Origin: Ignavibacteriales bacterium | GTDB lineage: Bacteria; Bacteroidota; Ignavibacteria; UBA10030 | Reading direction: 5' to 3' | Length of the DNA stretch: 64,000 nt | Assembly (NCBI GenBank): GCA_026390575.1 | Contig: JAPLFR010000008.1 | Span: forward strand, 248,001 to 312,000 | In this document: positions 56,728-64,000 of the stretch, one piece after another | How the letters are laid out: each line of letters begins with the position of its first letter | How positions within the stretch are numbered: the stretch's first letter is position 1 | Program-made: the position numbers and the translations under genes | The notes under the pieces: generated by a model | Database searches by the model: none | Told to the model about the DNA's origin: nothing | The model's input: the letters and a program-made list of their open reading frames with translations, nothing else

Positions 56728-56737
56728 ATTCTATCCT

Positions 56738-59428
56738 TTATTCCAATTTACGTTTGGTCTCTACAGTCTTATACGCTTCAATAATATCGCCATTCTTGAT
56801 GTCGTTGAAATTTTCAAGACTAATACCGCATTCAAATCCTTGTTCGACCTCTTTAACATCGTCTTTAAAACGCTTCAGCGAGGCGATAGTTCCATCAAAC
56901 ACTTCAATGCCATCACGTACGAGACGTACATGATTGTTCCGCATGATTTTACCATCTCTCACATGGCAACCGGCAATCGTTCCGATTTTAGATATTTTGA
57001 AGACATCACGGACATCTACTGTTGCAGTCACTTCTTCTGTTACCGTTGGCGCTAACAAACCTTCCAGCGCTTTTCGTACATCGTTAATGGCATCATAAAT
57101 AATATTATAGATTCTGATATCAACATCTTCGTGCTGTGCAAGCTGGCGTGCTTTGAGATTGGGACGGACATGGAATCCGATAATCACCGCGCTTGAGGCC
57201 ATAGCAAGCAATACATCTGATTCAGAAATACCACCGACGCCTTTATAAATTACCTGTACTTTGACTTCATCGGTCGAGAGTTTCATCAAAGAATCCGAAA
57301 GAGCTTCTGCCGAACCATCCACATCTGCTTTGACAATAACCGGCAGATCGCGTACTTGTCCTTCTTTGATTTGCTGCGATATATCGTCTAATGTGACGCG
57401 TCTGTTTTGTCTGAAATCCTGTTCACGCTTCAACTGCTGACGCGTGAGACTAATTTCACGTGCTTGATGTTCGTCTTCAATGCCAATGAGATCATCGCCT
57501 GCCTGTGGAATGCCATCGAAACCAACTACCTGGACAGGTTGCGATGGTTTAGCGGCTTCTACTCGTTGACCCCGCTCATTAAACATAGCTCGTACGCGTC
57601 CGCTCCAAACACCACAGACGAATGAATCACCAATACGCAAGGTACCTTTTTGCACTAAAATTGTAGCAATGATTCCTTTGCCTTTATCCAACTCAGCTTC
57701 CACAACAGTTCCGCGTGCTTCTCTATTTGGATTAGCTCGAAGATTCAACATCTCGGCTTCCAGCAAGATTTTTTCGAGAAGCAAATTGACATTTGTCCCC
57801 TTTTTCGCCGAAAGTTCAACTACCTGATGCTTCCCACCATATTCTTCCACCAGAAGTCCTCGTTCCGCTAATTGTTGTTTGATTCGTTCAGGATTAGATT
57901 CTGGTTTATCGATTTTGTTAATTGCGACGATGATCGGGACGTTTGCTGCCTGTGCATGACTTATAGCTTCCACGGTTTGCGGCATCACACTATCGTCTGC
58001 AGCAACCACGAGCACCACAATATCCGTCACTTGGGCGCCTCTGGCGCGCATTGCAGTGAATGCTTCGTGGCCTGGCGTATCAAGAAATGTGATCTGTTTA
58101 TCCTCACCAACTGTGACCTCATATGCCCCGATATGCTGTGTGATTCCACCTGCTTCACCGGCAACAACATTTGCACTTCGAATATGATCGAGCAACGATG
58201 TTTTACCGTGATCGACATGTCCCATAATCGTGACGACTGGCGCGCGCGGAAGAAGTGTCTCTTCGTCATCTTCGATGTCCGAAAGCGCTTCTGACGAAAA
58301 CTCTTCCTCAAAGTCCACCTGAAATCCAAACTCGTCAGATACCAGCGTAATGGTGTCTTTATCTAAGCGCTGATTGATAGACACCATAATGCCAAGACCC
58401 ATAACTTTTTGTATGACTTCAGCCACCGTTACCTGCATGAGATTAGCAAGTTCACCAACAGTAACAAATTCTGTCACTTTAATGCGCATCTTATCATGTT
58501 CAATCTGATCAAGCTTTTTCTGTTCTTCTTCTTCGCGCTTTTCTTTTTTCTTCCTGCGTATGGCGGCACGCGCGATGGCTAACTCGTCACCTGGATCAGC
58601 CAGAGTCTCACGAATTGCCTTCGCTACTTCATCTTCATTCACTTCAGCGCGACGAACTCGTTTACGTTTTCGCGATTTTGATTCTTCTTCATCCTCCGAC
58701 TTCCCCGGTGCCGACTTCGTCTTTTTAATTTCATCGCGAACCTTTTTCTTTTTCTTTTTTCTTTTTTCTTCTATCTCCGGTTTCTGAGCACTTCGAGCAG
58801 GAGTGAGATCTATTTTCCCCTTGATTGTTAATCCGCGCTGCGAACGCGCAACAGCAGCTTCCAATGGAGTTTGTACTTGCCTTTTTGCCCGCCCTGCAGG
58901 TTTTTCTTTGCTTGGAGCTTCTCCCTTCGGTTTCTCAGCTATTGATTTTACTTCAACAACCGGCAATGGAGGTTCAATTGGCTTTTCAGTCATTACAGCT
59001 TTTTCTACTTCATGCTGCGGGATTTCCCTAACAGGGATTTTTTCTGCTTCTGTCGTATGCGGTAGAGGAATTTCTTCCACAGCTTTCACTAACGGTTCTT
59101 CTAGTATTGGCTGTGGTTCTCCCTTTTTTAAAGGAACTTCTTCTGCAGCTTTCTTTTCTACCTTCTCGGTGATCTCTGCTTTTTCGGGCGATTCTTTCTT
59201 CCGTGTAGAACGGAATTCTTGAATCTTGCGCTGATGCCTCTCTGCAACTTCTTTGTCTTTCTTAAAATGGCCCATAATAACTGGCATCATATCCTCAGTC
59301 ACAGAGGACATGTGGGACTTCACATCAAATCCCTTCTTTTTGAGAAAGTCGATAATCGTCTCGCTTGAAAGGTTTAACTCTTTTGCGAGGTTGAAGATCT
59401 TCATTTTTTTAAAACCTTGTTCAGACAT
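56738..59428 (-). CDS. infB: translation initiation factor IF-2
   Basis: GTPase bringing initiator tRNA to the ribosome. 896 residues. N-terminal IF2N ([22 protein letters not shown]), then a long low-complexity Lys/Glu/Pro stretch (about 70-300). The G-domain has [11 protein letters not shown] (G1), [16 protein letters not shown] (G3) and INKIDKP (G4). The C-terminal domains include [14 protein letters not shown] and [13 protein letters not shown] normal bacterial IF-2 between nusA and rbfA. Confidence 0.97.
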   Translation of the reverse strand: MSEQGFKKMKIFNLAKELNLSSETIIDFLKKKGFDVKSHMSSVTEDMMPVIMGHFKKDKEVAERHQRKIQEFRSTRKKESPEKAEITEKVEKKAAEEVPLKKGEPQPILEEPLVKAVEEIPLPHTTEAEKIPVREIPQHEVEKAVMTEKPIEPPLPVVEVKSIAEKPKGEAPSKEKPAGRAKRQVQTPLEAAVARSQRGLTIKGKIDLTPARSAQKPEIEEKRKKKKKKVRDEIKKTKSAPGKSEDEEESKSRKRKRVRRAEVNEDEVAKAIRETLADPGDELAIARAAIRRKKKEKREEEEQKKLDQIEHDKMRIKVTEFVTVGELANLMQVTVAEVIQKVMGLGIMVSINQRLDKDTITLVSDEFGFQVDFEEEFSSEALSDIEDDEETLLPRAPVVTIMGHVDHGKTSLLDHIRSANVVAGEAGGITQHIGAYEVTVGEDKQITFLDTPGHEAFTAMRARGAQVTDIVVLVVAADDSVMPQTVEAISHAQAANVPIIVAINKIDKPESNPERIKQQLAERGLLVEEYGGKHQVVELSAKKGTNVNLLLEKILLEAEMLNLRANPNREARGTVVEAELDKGKGIIATILVQKGTLRIGDSFVCGVWSGRVRAMFNERGQRVEAAKPSQPVQVVGFDGIPQAGDDLIGIEDEHQAREISLTRQQLKREQDFRQNRRVTLDDISQQIKEGQVRDLPVIVKADVDGSAEALSDSLMKLSTDEVKVQVIYKGVGGISESDVLLAMASSAVIIGFHVRPNLKARQLAQHEDVDIRIYNIIYDAINDVRKALEGLLAPTVTEEVTATVDVRDVFKISKIGTIAGCHVRDGKIMRNNHVRLVRDGIEVFDGTIASLKRFKDDVKEVEQGFECGISLENFNDIKNGDIIEAYKTVETKRKLE

Positions 59429-59465
59429 TCTGATCTTCTTTCGTTACACACGAAATGAGTGTTAT

Positions 59466-60863
59466 TTACTCGCCTTCCGGCTTAGGTTCTTCTGTCTTTT
59501 TAACTGTTGATTCTTCGTGCGTTTTTATATCTGCAGAGATTTCCTCTTTTTCAGATTTTTCTTCTTTTCCTGATCCATCGATCTCTGCAAGCAAGGCATC
59601 TGTTTCTTCGTCAACTTCAATTTCTGCTTCTTCAAAACCCTTCTTCAACATTGTAAGAATCTCGTCCACCTTTTCCGGTTCGATACCGAGTGTATTCACC
59701 AAATCTTCTTTTGACGTTTGGATAATATCACGCACCGATTTGTAGTTTTCATCAAAGAATTTATGGAAAAGGACATCGCCCAGTTCTTCACGGAATTCCG
59801 AAAGATCCATGTCGTATTCTTCTTCCTCTCCGCCTTCTTTTTGCACATTCAACTCATACCCTGTCAATTTAGAGGCCAAGCGAACATTCTGTCCGCCTTT
59901 GCCAATCGCGAGAGAAACCTGATCGTTGGCAACATTGATGATTGCCTTCTTATTGTCCTTATCCATTTGAATTTCTTTAAGTTTCGCCGGTGCAAGTGCA
60001 CGCTGGATAAATACCATGGGATCTTCAGAATAATTAATGACGTCGATATTCTCGTTATTCAATTCTCGAACTATTGCATGGATACGCACACCCTTCATTC
60101 CAACGCATGCCCCGACAGCATCAATACGTTCGTCGTGTGAAAGAACTGCCACTTTGGCTCTGTCACCCGGTTCGCGTGCAATCCGTTTAATTTCAATGAT
60201 TCCGTCGTAGACTTCGGGAATTTCAATTTCAAACAAACGCATAAGGAACGCAGGATCTGTTCTGGATATGACGACAGTCGGATTCCCTGCTCCTTTGCGG
60301 ACTTCTTTTACAATAGCGCGGATCGTGTCGCCTTTTTTATACCGCTCCTTGTAAATTTGTTCGTTCCTTGGCAGAAGCAATTCATTCTTGTTGTGCATGA
60401 CAAGAATTTCGCCCTTGCCTTTTCGAATCTGATAAATCTCACCTACAACAATTTCCCCGATAGAGTTCGTATATTCATTAAAGATCGCCTCACGTTCGAT
60501 TTCTTTGATGCGTTGATTTAAGTTTTGCTTTGCACTAATCACAAGGCGGCGGCCAAAGTCTGCCAATGGAACGATTTCAACAAACTCTTCTCCGGCGACT
60601 AAATTATCTCCAGATTTCTTTTGTGCATCCGCAACGGATATCTGTGTGGATGGATCTTCCACCACTTCGACAACTTCTTTTTCAAGGTAGATTTCGATGT
60701 CACCTTTGTCCATATTGACGACAACGTCATATTTTACATTTGGTCCGTACTTCTTCTTCACCATCATCCCAAAGATATCTTCCACTATTCCGATAAGGAT
60801 ATCCTTGTCGATGCCTTTTTCGCGAGCCATCTGTGCGAATGATTCAACAATCTCGTGATTCAT
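59466..60863 (-). CDS. nusA: transcription termination/antitermination factor NusA
   Basis: Binds RNA polymerase and RNA to control pausing and termination. 465 residues: N-terminal polymerase-binding domain, S1 domain (about 140-200), two KH domains with CVGMKGVRIHAIVRELNNENIDVINY and VSLAIGKGGQNVRLASKLTGY, then a C-terminal helix-hairpin-helix segment (VRDIIQTSKEDLVNTLGIEPEKVDEIL) and an acidic tail (EEKSEKEEISADIKTH). Starts 35 bp after rimP. Confidence 0.96.
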   Translation of the reverse strand: MNHEIVESFAQMAREKGIDKDILIGIVEDIFGMMVKKKYGPNVKYDVVVNMDKGDIEIYLEKEVVEVVEDPSTQISVADAQKKSGDNLVAGEEFVEIVPLADFGRRLVISAKQNLNQRIKEIEREAIFNEYTNSIGEIVVGEIYQIRKGKGEILVMHNKNELLLPRNEQIYKERYKKGDTIRAIVKEVRKGAGNPTVVISRTDPAFLMRLFEIEIPEVYDGIIEIKRIAREPGDRAKVAVLSHDERIDAVGACVGMKGVRIHAIVRELNNENIDVINYSEDPMVFIQRALAPAKLKEIQMDKDNKKAIINVANDQVSLAIGKGGQNVRLASKLTGYELNVQKEGGEEEEYDMDLSEFREELGDVLFHKFFDENYKSVRDIIQTSKEDLVNTLGIEPEKVDEILTMLKKGFEEAEIEVDEETDALLAEIDGSGKEEKSEKEEISADIKTHEESTVKKTEEPKPEGE

Positions 60864-60897
60864 TTTACCTCCATGCGACAGAGCATCGATCTGTTAC

Positions 60898-61350
60898 TTA
60901 CCAGGGAAGCTCTTCAATTGATTCAATAATCTCATTAAAAGAAACTTTACAGGTTTCTTCATTTTTGGTGATAAAAGTTAAAAGATCACCTTCTATTCCG
61001 CCAAGTTTGGCGATGATTTCTGCAACTCCATCATCAATTCGATACCGTACGTGAAATTGTCTACCTATATTTTTACGATACTGCCTTAACAGTTTAAGCG
61101 GCTTCGTTAAATCAGGAGATGACACTTCCAATACATACGAACTCTGGATGGTGTTTTGAAGTTCCAGCGCTTCTCCAATTTTTCGGTTGAGCTCAGTGCA
61201 TTGACCAATTGTTATACCTGAATCGGTATCCACAAAGAGCTGCAACACCTTTCGCTGCTCACTGTGCACAATATGAAAATCGACAATGAATGCATCAATT
61301 GCACTGAGGAAAGGAGTCGCTATTTCTTCAATTTTTTGTTGTAAATCCAT
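60898..61350 (-). CDS. rimP: ribosome maturation factor RimP
   Basis: Binds pre-30S particles and helps S12 assembly. 150 residues with the family patterns FLSAIDAFIVDFHIVHSEQRKVLQLFVDTDSGITIGQCTELNRKI and YVLEVSSPDLTKPLKLLRQYRKNIGR, and a C-terminal SH3-like barrel. First gene of the rimP-nusA-infB run. A strong hairpin with an eight-T tail ends 13 bp upstream of its start codon, inside the likely mRNA leader. Confidence 0.94.
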   Translation of the reverse strand: MDLQQKIEEIATPFLSAIDAFIVDFHIVHSEQRKVLQLFVDTDSGITIGQCTELNRKIGEALELQNTIQSSYVLEVSSPDLTKPLKLLRQYRKNIGRQFHVRYRIDDGVAEIIAKLGGIEGDLLTFITKNEETCKVSFNEIIESIEELPW

Positions 61351-61363
61351 TAACTCAGGATTC

Positions 61364-61394
61364 CAAAAAAAATAGCCCGTCTACCTCGGGCTAT
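61364..61394 (-). terminator. intrinsic terminator, possible attenuator of rimP-nusA
   Basis: On the minus strand: ATAGCCCG, loop AGGTAGA, CGGGCTAT then eight T (61364-61394). A canonical rho-independent terminator. It follows the LOG-family gene stop (61472) by 78 bp and precedes rimP by 13 bp. It lies so close to rimP that a rimP promoter must be upstream of or inside it. Confidence 0.9.
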
Positions 61395-61401
61395 CTACAT
61401 C

Positions 61402-61435
61402 AACTGTGTATAATATACACAATGACTTTTGAAGA
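61402..61435 (-). promoter_or_regulatory. possible rimP-operon promoter
   Basis: On the minus strand, TTGCTT (61435-61430) and TATTAT (61412-61407) are spaced 17 bases apart between the LOG-gene stop and the terminator hairpin. If used, transcription would start just before the hairpin and carry it as a leader attenuator. Weak -35 match, so only a candidate. Confidence 0.35.
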
Positions 61436-61471
61436 AGCAAGAAAATTTGCTATGTATAGATTCCGGGTAAT

Positions 61472-62200
61472 TTAGAAATTCGTAATCATGACGTTTTTTT
61501 TGTAGAAATTCTCGATAATTGTAGCGGCTTCGACCGGATCGTCAGTTACGTGAATCAAATCTATATCTTCAGGAGCGATCATTTTCTCCTGAACAACCGT
61601 CGTTTTGATCCAATCAACAAGACCTTTCCAGTAATCTGAACCCATAAGGATAATCGGAAATGCTTTTGTTTTTTTTGTCTGTACAAGTGTAAGCGCTTCA
61701 AAGAATTCATCAAACGTACCAAATCCTCCAGGCATGACGATAAATCCATGGGCATACTTAACAAACATTACTTTTCGGACAAAGAAATGCCTAAAAGTTT
61801 GCATTCTTCCTCGATCAATATACCTATTCGCGTCTTCTTCATGCGGCAGTTCTATGCAGACACCGACAGAATTTCCTCTTTGCTCTTGTGCCCCTTTATT
61901 TGCCGCCTCCATAATGCCGGGACCGCCACCGGTAAGCACGTTGAACCCATGCTTGACAAGTTCTTTCGCCACCAGCACTGCAAGATGGTAGTAACGCGAA
62001 TCCGGCTCTAATCGAGCAGAACCAAATACAGAAACGAGATTCTTTTGTCGAGCCATCATAGTAAACCCATCGACAAATTCTGCCATAACGCGGAAGATAC
62101 GCCATACATCATCCTGCGCTGAGAGAAGCCCCTTGAGTTGTTGATCTTGTTGAATGTCGTAATCTGTCCGAGATTGATGATCGAGATTGTTGTTCTCCAT
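61472..62200 (-). CDS. LOG family protein (TIGR00730 type)
   Basis: A 242-residue Rossmann-fold protein. VSVFGSARLEPDS at the N-terminus, LTGGGPGIMEAANKGA and the diagnostic PGGFGTFDEFFEALTLVQ are those of the lysine-decarboxylase-like (LOG) family, whose characterised members release cytokinin bases from nucleotides or hydrolyse nucleoside monophosphates. The length and N-terminal extension match the bacterial TIGR00730 group. Starts 11 bp after the threonine aldolase stop codon. Confidence 0.93.
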   Translation of the reverse strand: MENNNLDHQSRTDYDIQQDQQLKGLLSAQDDVWRIFRVMAEFVDGFTMMARQKNLVSVFGSARLEPDSRYYHLAVLVAKELVKHGFNVLTGGGPGIMEAANKGAQEQRGNSVGVCIELPHEEDANRYIDRGRMQTFRHFFVRKVMFVKYAHGFIVMPGGFGTFDEFFEALTLVQTKKTKAFPIILMGSDYWKGLVDWIKTTVVQEKMIAPEDIDLIHVTDDPVEAATIIENFYKKNVMITNF

Positions 62201-62211
62201 ACGTTCTCCTT

Positions 62212-63246
62212 TTAATTACAGAGAAGTGATTGTATCGCTGCCGATGCTTTTTTAATTTGTTCCATACTCACATCAAGATGTGTTACCGCACGCAAAGTAG
62301 AGTTACCCATTTCTGAAATAAGAACACCTTGAGCTTTTAACTGAGAGATAAGCTCTTCCGCGTTCTCTGATCTGCCGCTCACAGTGAAGATAAGAATATT
62401 TGTTTGCACAGAATTTAAATCAAGCGAAATACCGGGAAGAGTACATAATTCTTTTGCTAACCATTTTGCTTTGTCGTGATCTTCCTTCAAACGCTTAATG
62501 TTATGGTCAAGGGCGAATAATGCGCCTGCCGCAAGAATTCCCACCTGGCGCATTCCGCCGCCAAATATTTTTCGATATTTACGTGCGGATTCGATTTTCT
62601 CTCGCGTTCCAGTTAAAGCAGAACCAACCGGAGCCCCCAAGCCTTTTGAGAAACACACTGAGACTGTATCAAAAAAGCGGGCATATTCAATGGGAGCAAT
62701 ACCAGTTGCCACAGAGGCATTCCAGAGACGAGCGCCATCAAGATGAAGGGAAAGTTTTCTGTTTCGCGCCACGTCATGGATTTTCTGAATTTCTTCAAGT
62801 GGATAAATTGTTCCGCCTGCCTTGTTGTGTGTATTTTCAAGACAGAGCAGTGAAGTCTTCGGATTGTAATACACCGATGAGCGAATTGCTTGAGGCACCT
62901 GATCTGCTTTTAAGATACCATGGGTTCCCTTGACGGTACACAACTGTACATTCGAAAGAAATGCAGCTCCAGCCGTTTCGAAGTTAAAGATATGCGATTC
63001 GCTTTCGACAATAACTTCATCACCCGGCTGAGTTTGCACTTTGATTGCCAGTTGATTTGCCATCACACCTGATGGCACAAAAAGCGCCGCCTCTTTGCCA
63101 AGAAGTTCAGCTACTCTTTCCTGCAATCGATTTACTGTTGGATCTTCACCATACACATCATCGCCAACTTCAGCAGTGAGCATCGCCTCTCTCATTTCAT
63201 GAGAAGGTTTTGTTACTGTATCGCTTCGCAGATCGATCATGTCCAC
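62212..63246 (-). CDS. low-specificity L-threonine aldolase
   Basis: PLP enzyme splitting L-threonine (or allo-threonine) to glycine and acetaldehyde. 344 residues: [81 protein letters not shown] and [14 protein letters not shown] with the PLP-binding Lys. Only 1 bp from the lnt stop codon, indicating coupling in an lnt-threonine aldolase-LOG run. Confidence 0.94.
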   Translation of the reverse strand: MDMIDLRSDTVTKPSHEMREAMLTAEVGDDVYGEDPTVNRLQERVAELLGKEAALFVPSGVMANQLAIKVQTQPGDEVIVESESHIFNFETAGAAFLSNVQLCTVKGTHGILKADQVPQAIRSSVYYNPKTSLLCLENTHNKAGGTIYPLEEIQKIHDVARNRKLSLHLDGARLWNASVATGIAPIEYARFFDTVSVCFSKGLGAPVGSALTGTREKIESARKYRKIFGGGMRQVGILAAGALFALDHNIKRLKEDHDKAKWLAKELCTLPGISLDLNSVQTNILIFTVSGRSENAEELISQLKAQGVLISEMGNSTLRAVTHLDVSMEQIKKASAAIQSLLCN

Positions 63247-63247
63247 T

Positions 63248-64000
63248 TCAGTTCCCTTTTGATTTATTTATTTTTACGATTGCTGAAAATAGCATTAATA
63301 TTGACATCACAAGACATATTTGAGCTACGACATCTCCGTAGGCAACATAAAATGTTTTTTTTGATAACAAATCAATATCCGCAATAAATTGAGCTTTTGT
63401 GTACAAATCTGTTGTTACTTGTCTTTTACCTGTCGGATCAACAACCATGGAAATACCGCCGTTTGCGCACTGAACTACCCAGCGCCGAGTTTCAACTGCT
63501 CTTAAAGATGCAAACGAAGCATGCTGATATGCACCAGGCGTATTACCCCACCAGCTATCGTTTGTGATAATGACGAGAAATTCGGCTCCTCGTTTCACAA
63601 ATTCTCTTACATAATTTGGATAGACCGATTCATAGCAAATCATTCCAGAAAATTTTGTTTGACGGCCATCTTTCAAACGTAATGCGTACACAACAGTATC
63701 CTCACCTTTTCCCCAGCTTGAAATTCCTACGTTCCATTTAAGGGGCTCGATGAGAAACCGAAATGATTCTGCGTAGGGAATGCGCTCTGCAAATGGAACC
63801 AAGATTGACTTCTTATGAATTTGTCCAATGACGCGGTGAGGCTGAATGAGAACACCAGCGTTGTATGATTCCACATAGAGATTTGACATTCCAATTCTTT
63901 CCGCAGTTGCCGGCGCATGTAATGAATCGAAATATTCTGCAGTAGGAAGCCCCGTATAAATAGGAAGGTTCAGTGTATCGGCAAGTGAAAGAAGCTCTGA
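63248..64000 (-). CDS. lnt: apolipoprotein N-acyltransferase, C-terminal part
   Basis: Adds the third acyl chain to lipoproteins in the inner membrane. The frame is open to the window edge (the ATG at 63889 is internal), so the N-terminal membrane part lies outside. The nitrilase-like domain holds [16 protein letters not shown] with the catalytic Lys, [10 protein letters not shown] with the nucleophilic Cys, [10 protein letters not shown] and [14 protein letters not shown], then a C-terminal hydrophobic helix preceded by TFYVAYGD. It fits the lipoproteins seen in this window. Confidence 0.93.
   Translation of the reverse strand, partial: SELLSLADTLNLPIYTGLPTAEYFDSLHAPATAERIGMSNLYVESYNAGVLIQPHRVIGQIHKKSILVPFAERIPYAESFRFLIEPLKWNVGISSWGKGEDTVVYALRLKDGRQTKFSGMICYESVYPNYVREFVKRGAEFLVIITNDSWWGNTPGAYQHASFASLRAVETRRWVVQCANGGISMVVDPTGKRQVTTDLYTKAQFIADIDLLSKKTFYVAYGDVVAQICLVMSILMLFSAIVKINKSKGN

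Overview
The window reads as chromosomal DNA of a free-living member of the Bacteroidota/Chlorobiota/Ignavibacteriota group, most likely an uncultured Ignavibacteria-like bacterium. This is inferred from gene content (BshC of bacillithiol synthesis, a Gly-rich RRM protein, PolX, MutS2, a NuoGHI block, outer-membrane proteins and lipoproteins) and from many short palindromic intergenic repeats. No phylogenetic test was possible. No rRNA, tRNA, CRISPR array, prophage or transposase gene was seen; the one certain RNA gene is tmRNA.

Layout. 0-21.2 kb, mostly plus strand: the 3' part of an M16 peptidase gene; an aminotransferase; nuoG-nuoH-nuoI; comM; a large secreted alpha/beta hydrolase; a small secreted Cys/His protein; a tight dusB-polX-unknown-nth run; an HD-domain protein; a tyrosine phenol-lyase gene on the minus strand; glcD-like/glcF-like/deoxyribosyltransferase-like genes. 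21.2-22.7 kb: ssrA (tmRNA) and a lipid kinase. 22.7-28.6 kb, minus: purL, mutS2, cvpA, yqeY. 28.8-40 kb, minus: an accessory-looking stretch of small or poorly known genes (VF530, RRM, haem lipoprotein, MazG-like, SRAP, NTF2-like, secreted unknown) separated by spacers full of palindromic repeats. It contains a metal-uptake operon (small Cys/His protein, porin, substrate-binding protein, permease, with no ATPase in view). 40-46.5 kb, minus: tryptophanase, apt, enoyl-CoA hydratase, an Lrp/AsnC regulator, a Gly-rich lipoprotein, rpe and a PASTA protein. 47.2-50.7 kb, plus: a nucleoside salvage run cdd-tdk-pnp(ase), then bshC. 50.8-61.4 kb, minus: the classical rimP-nusA-infB-rbfA-truB-ribF-rpsO-pnp run followed by aroA. 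61.5-64 kb, minus: lnt (partial), a threonine aldolase gene and a LOG-family gene.

The most notable signals are these. A perfect 26-bp direct repeat copies the 3' end of comM on the far side of the 3.2-kb segment carrying the secreted hydrolase. A composite palindromic repeat family (GTGACCGTCAC arms, often followed by a GGGCACAACGT.GTGCCCC hairpin) is concentrated between 31.7 and 38.4 kb; one copy supplies the nth stop codon. Two close paralogues are told apart by one active-site residue as tyrosine phenol-lyase (Arg386) and tryptophanase (Ile381). Two hairpins may control translation or transcription, at the start of aroA and in the leader of rimP-nusA.
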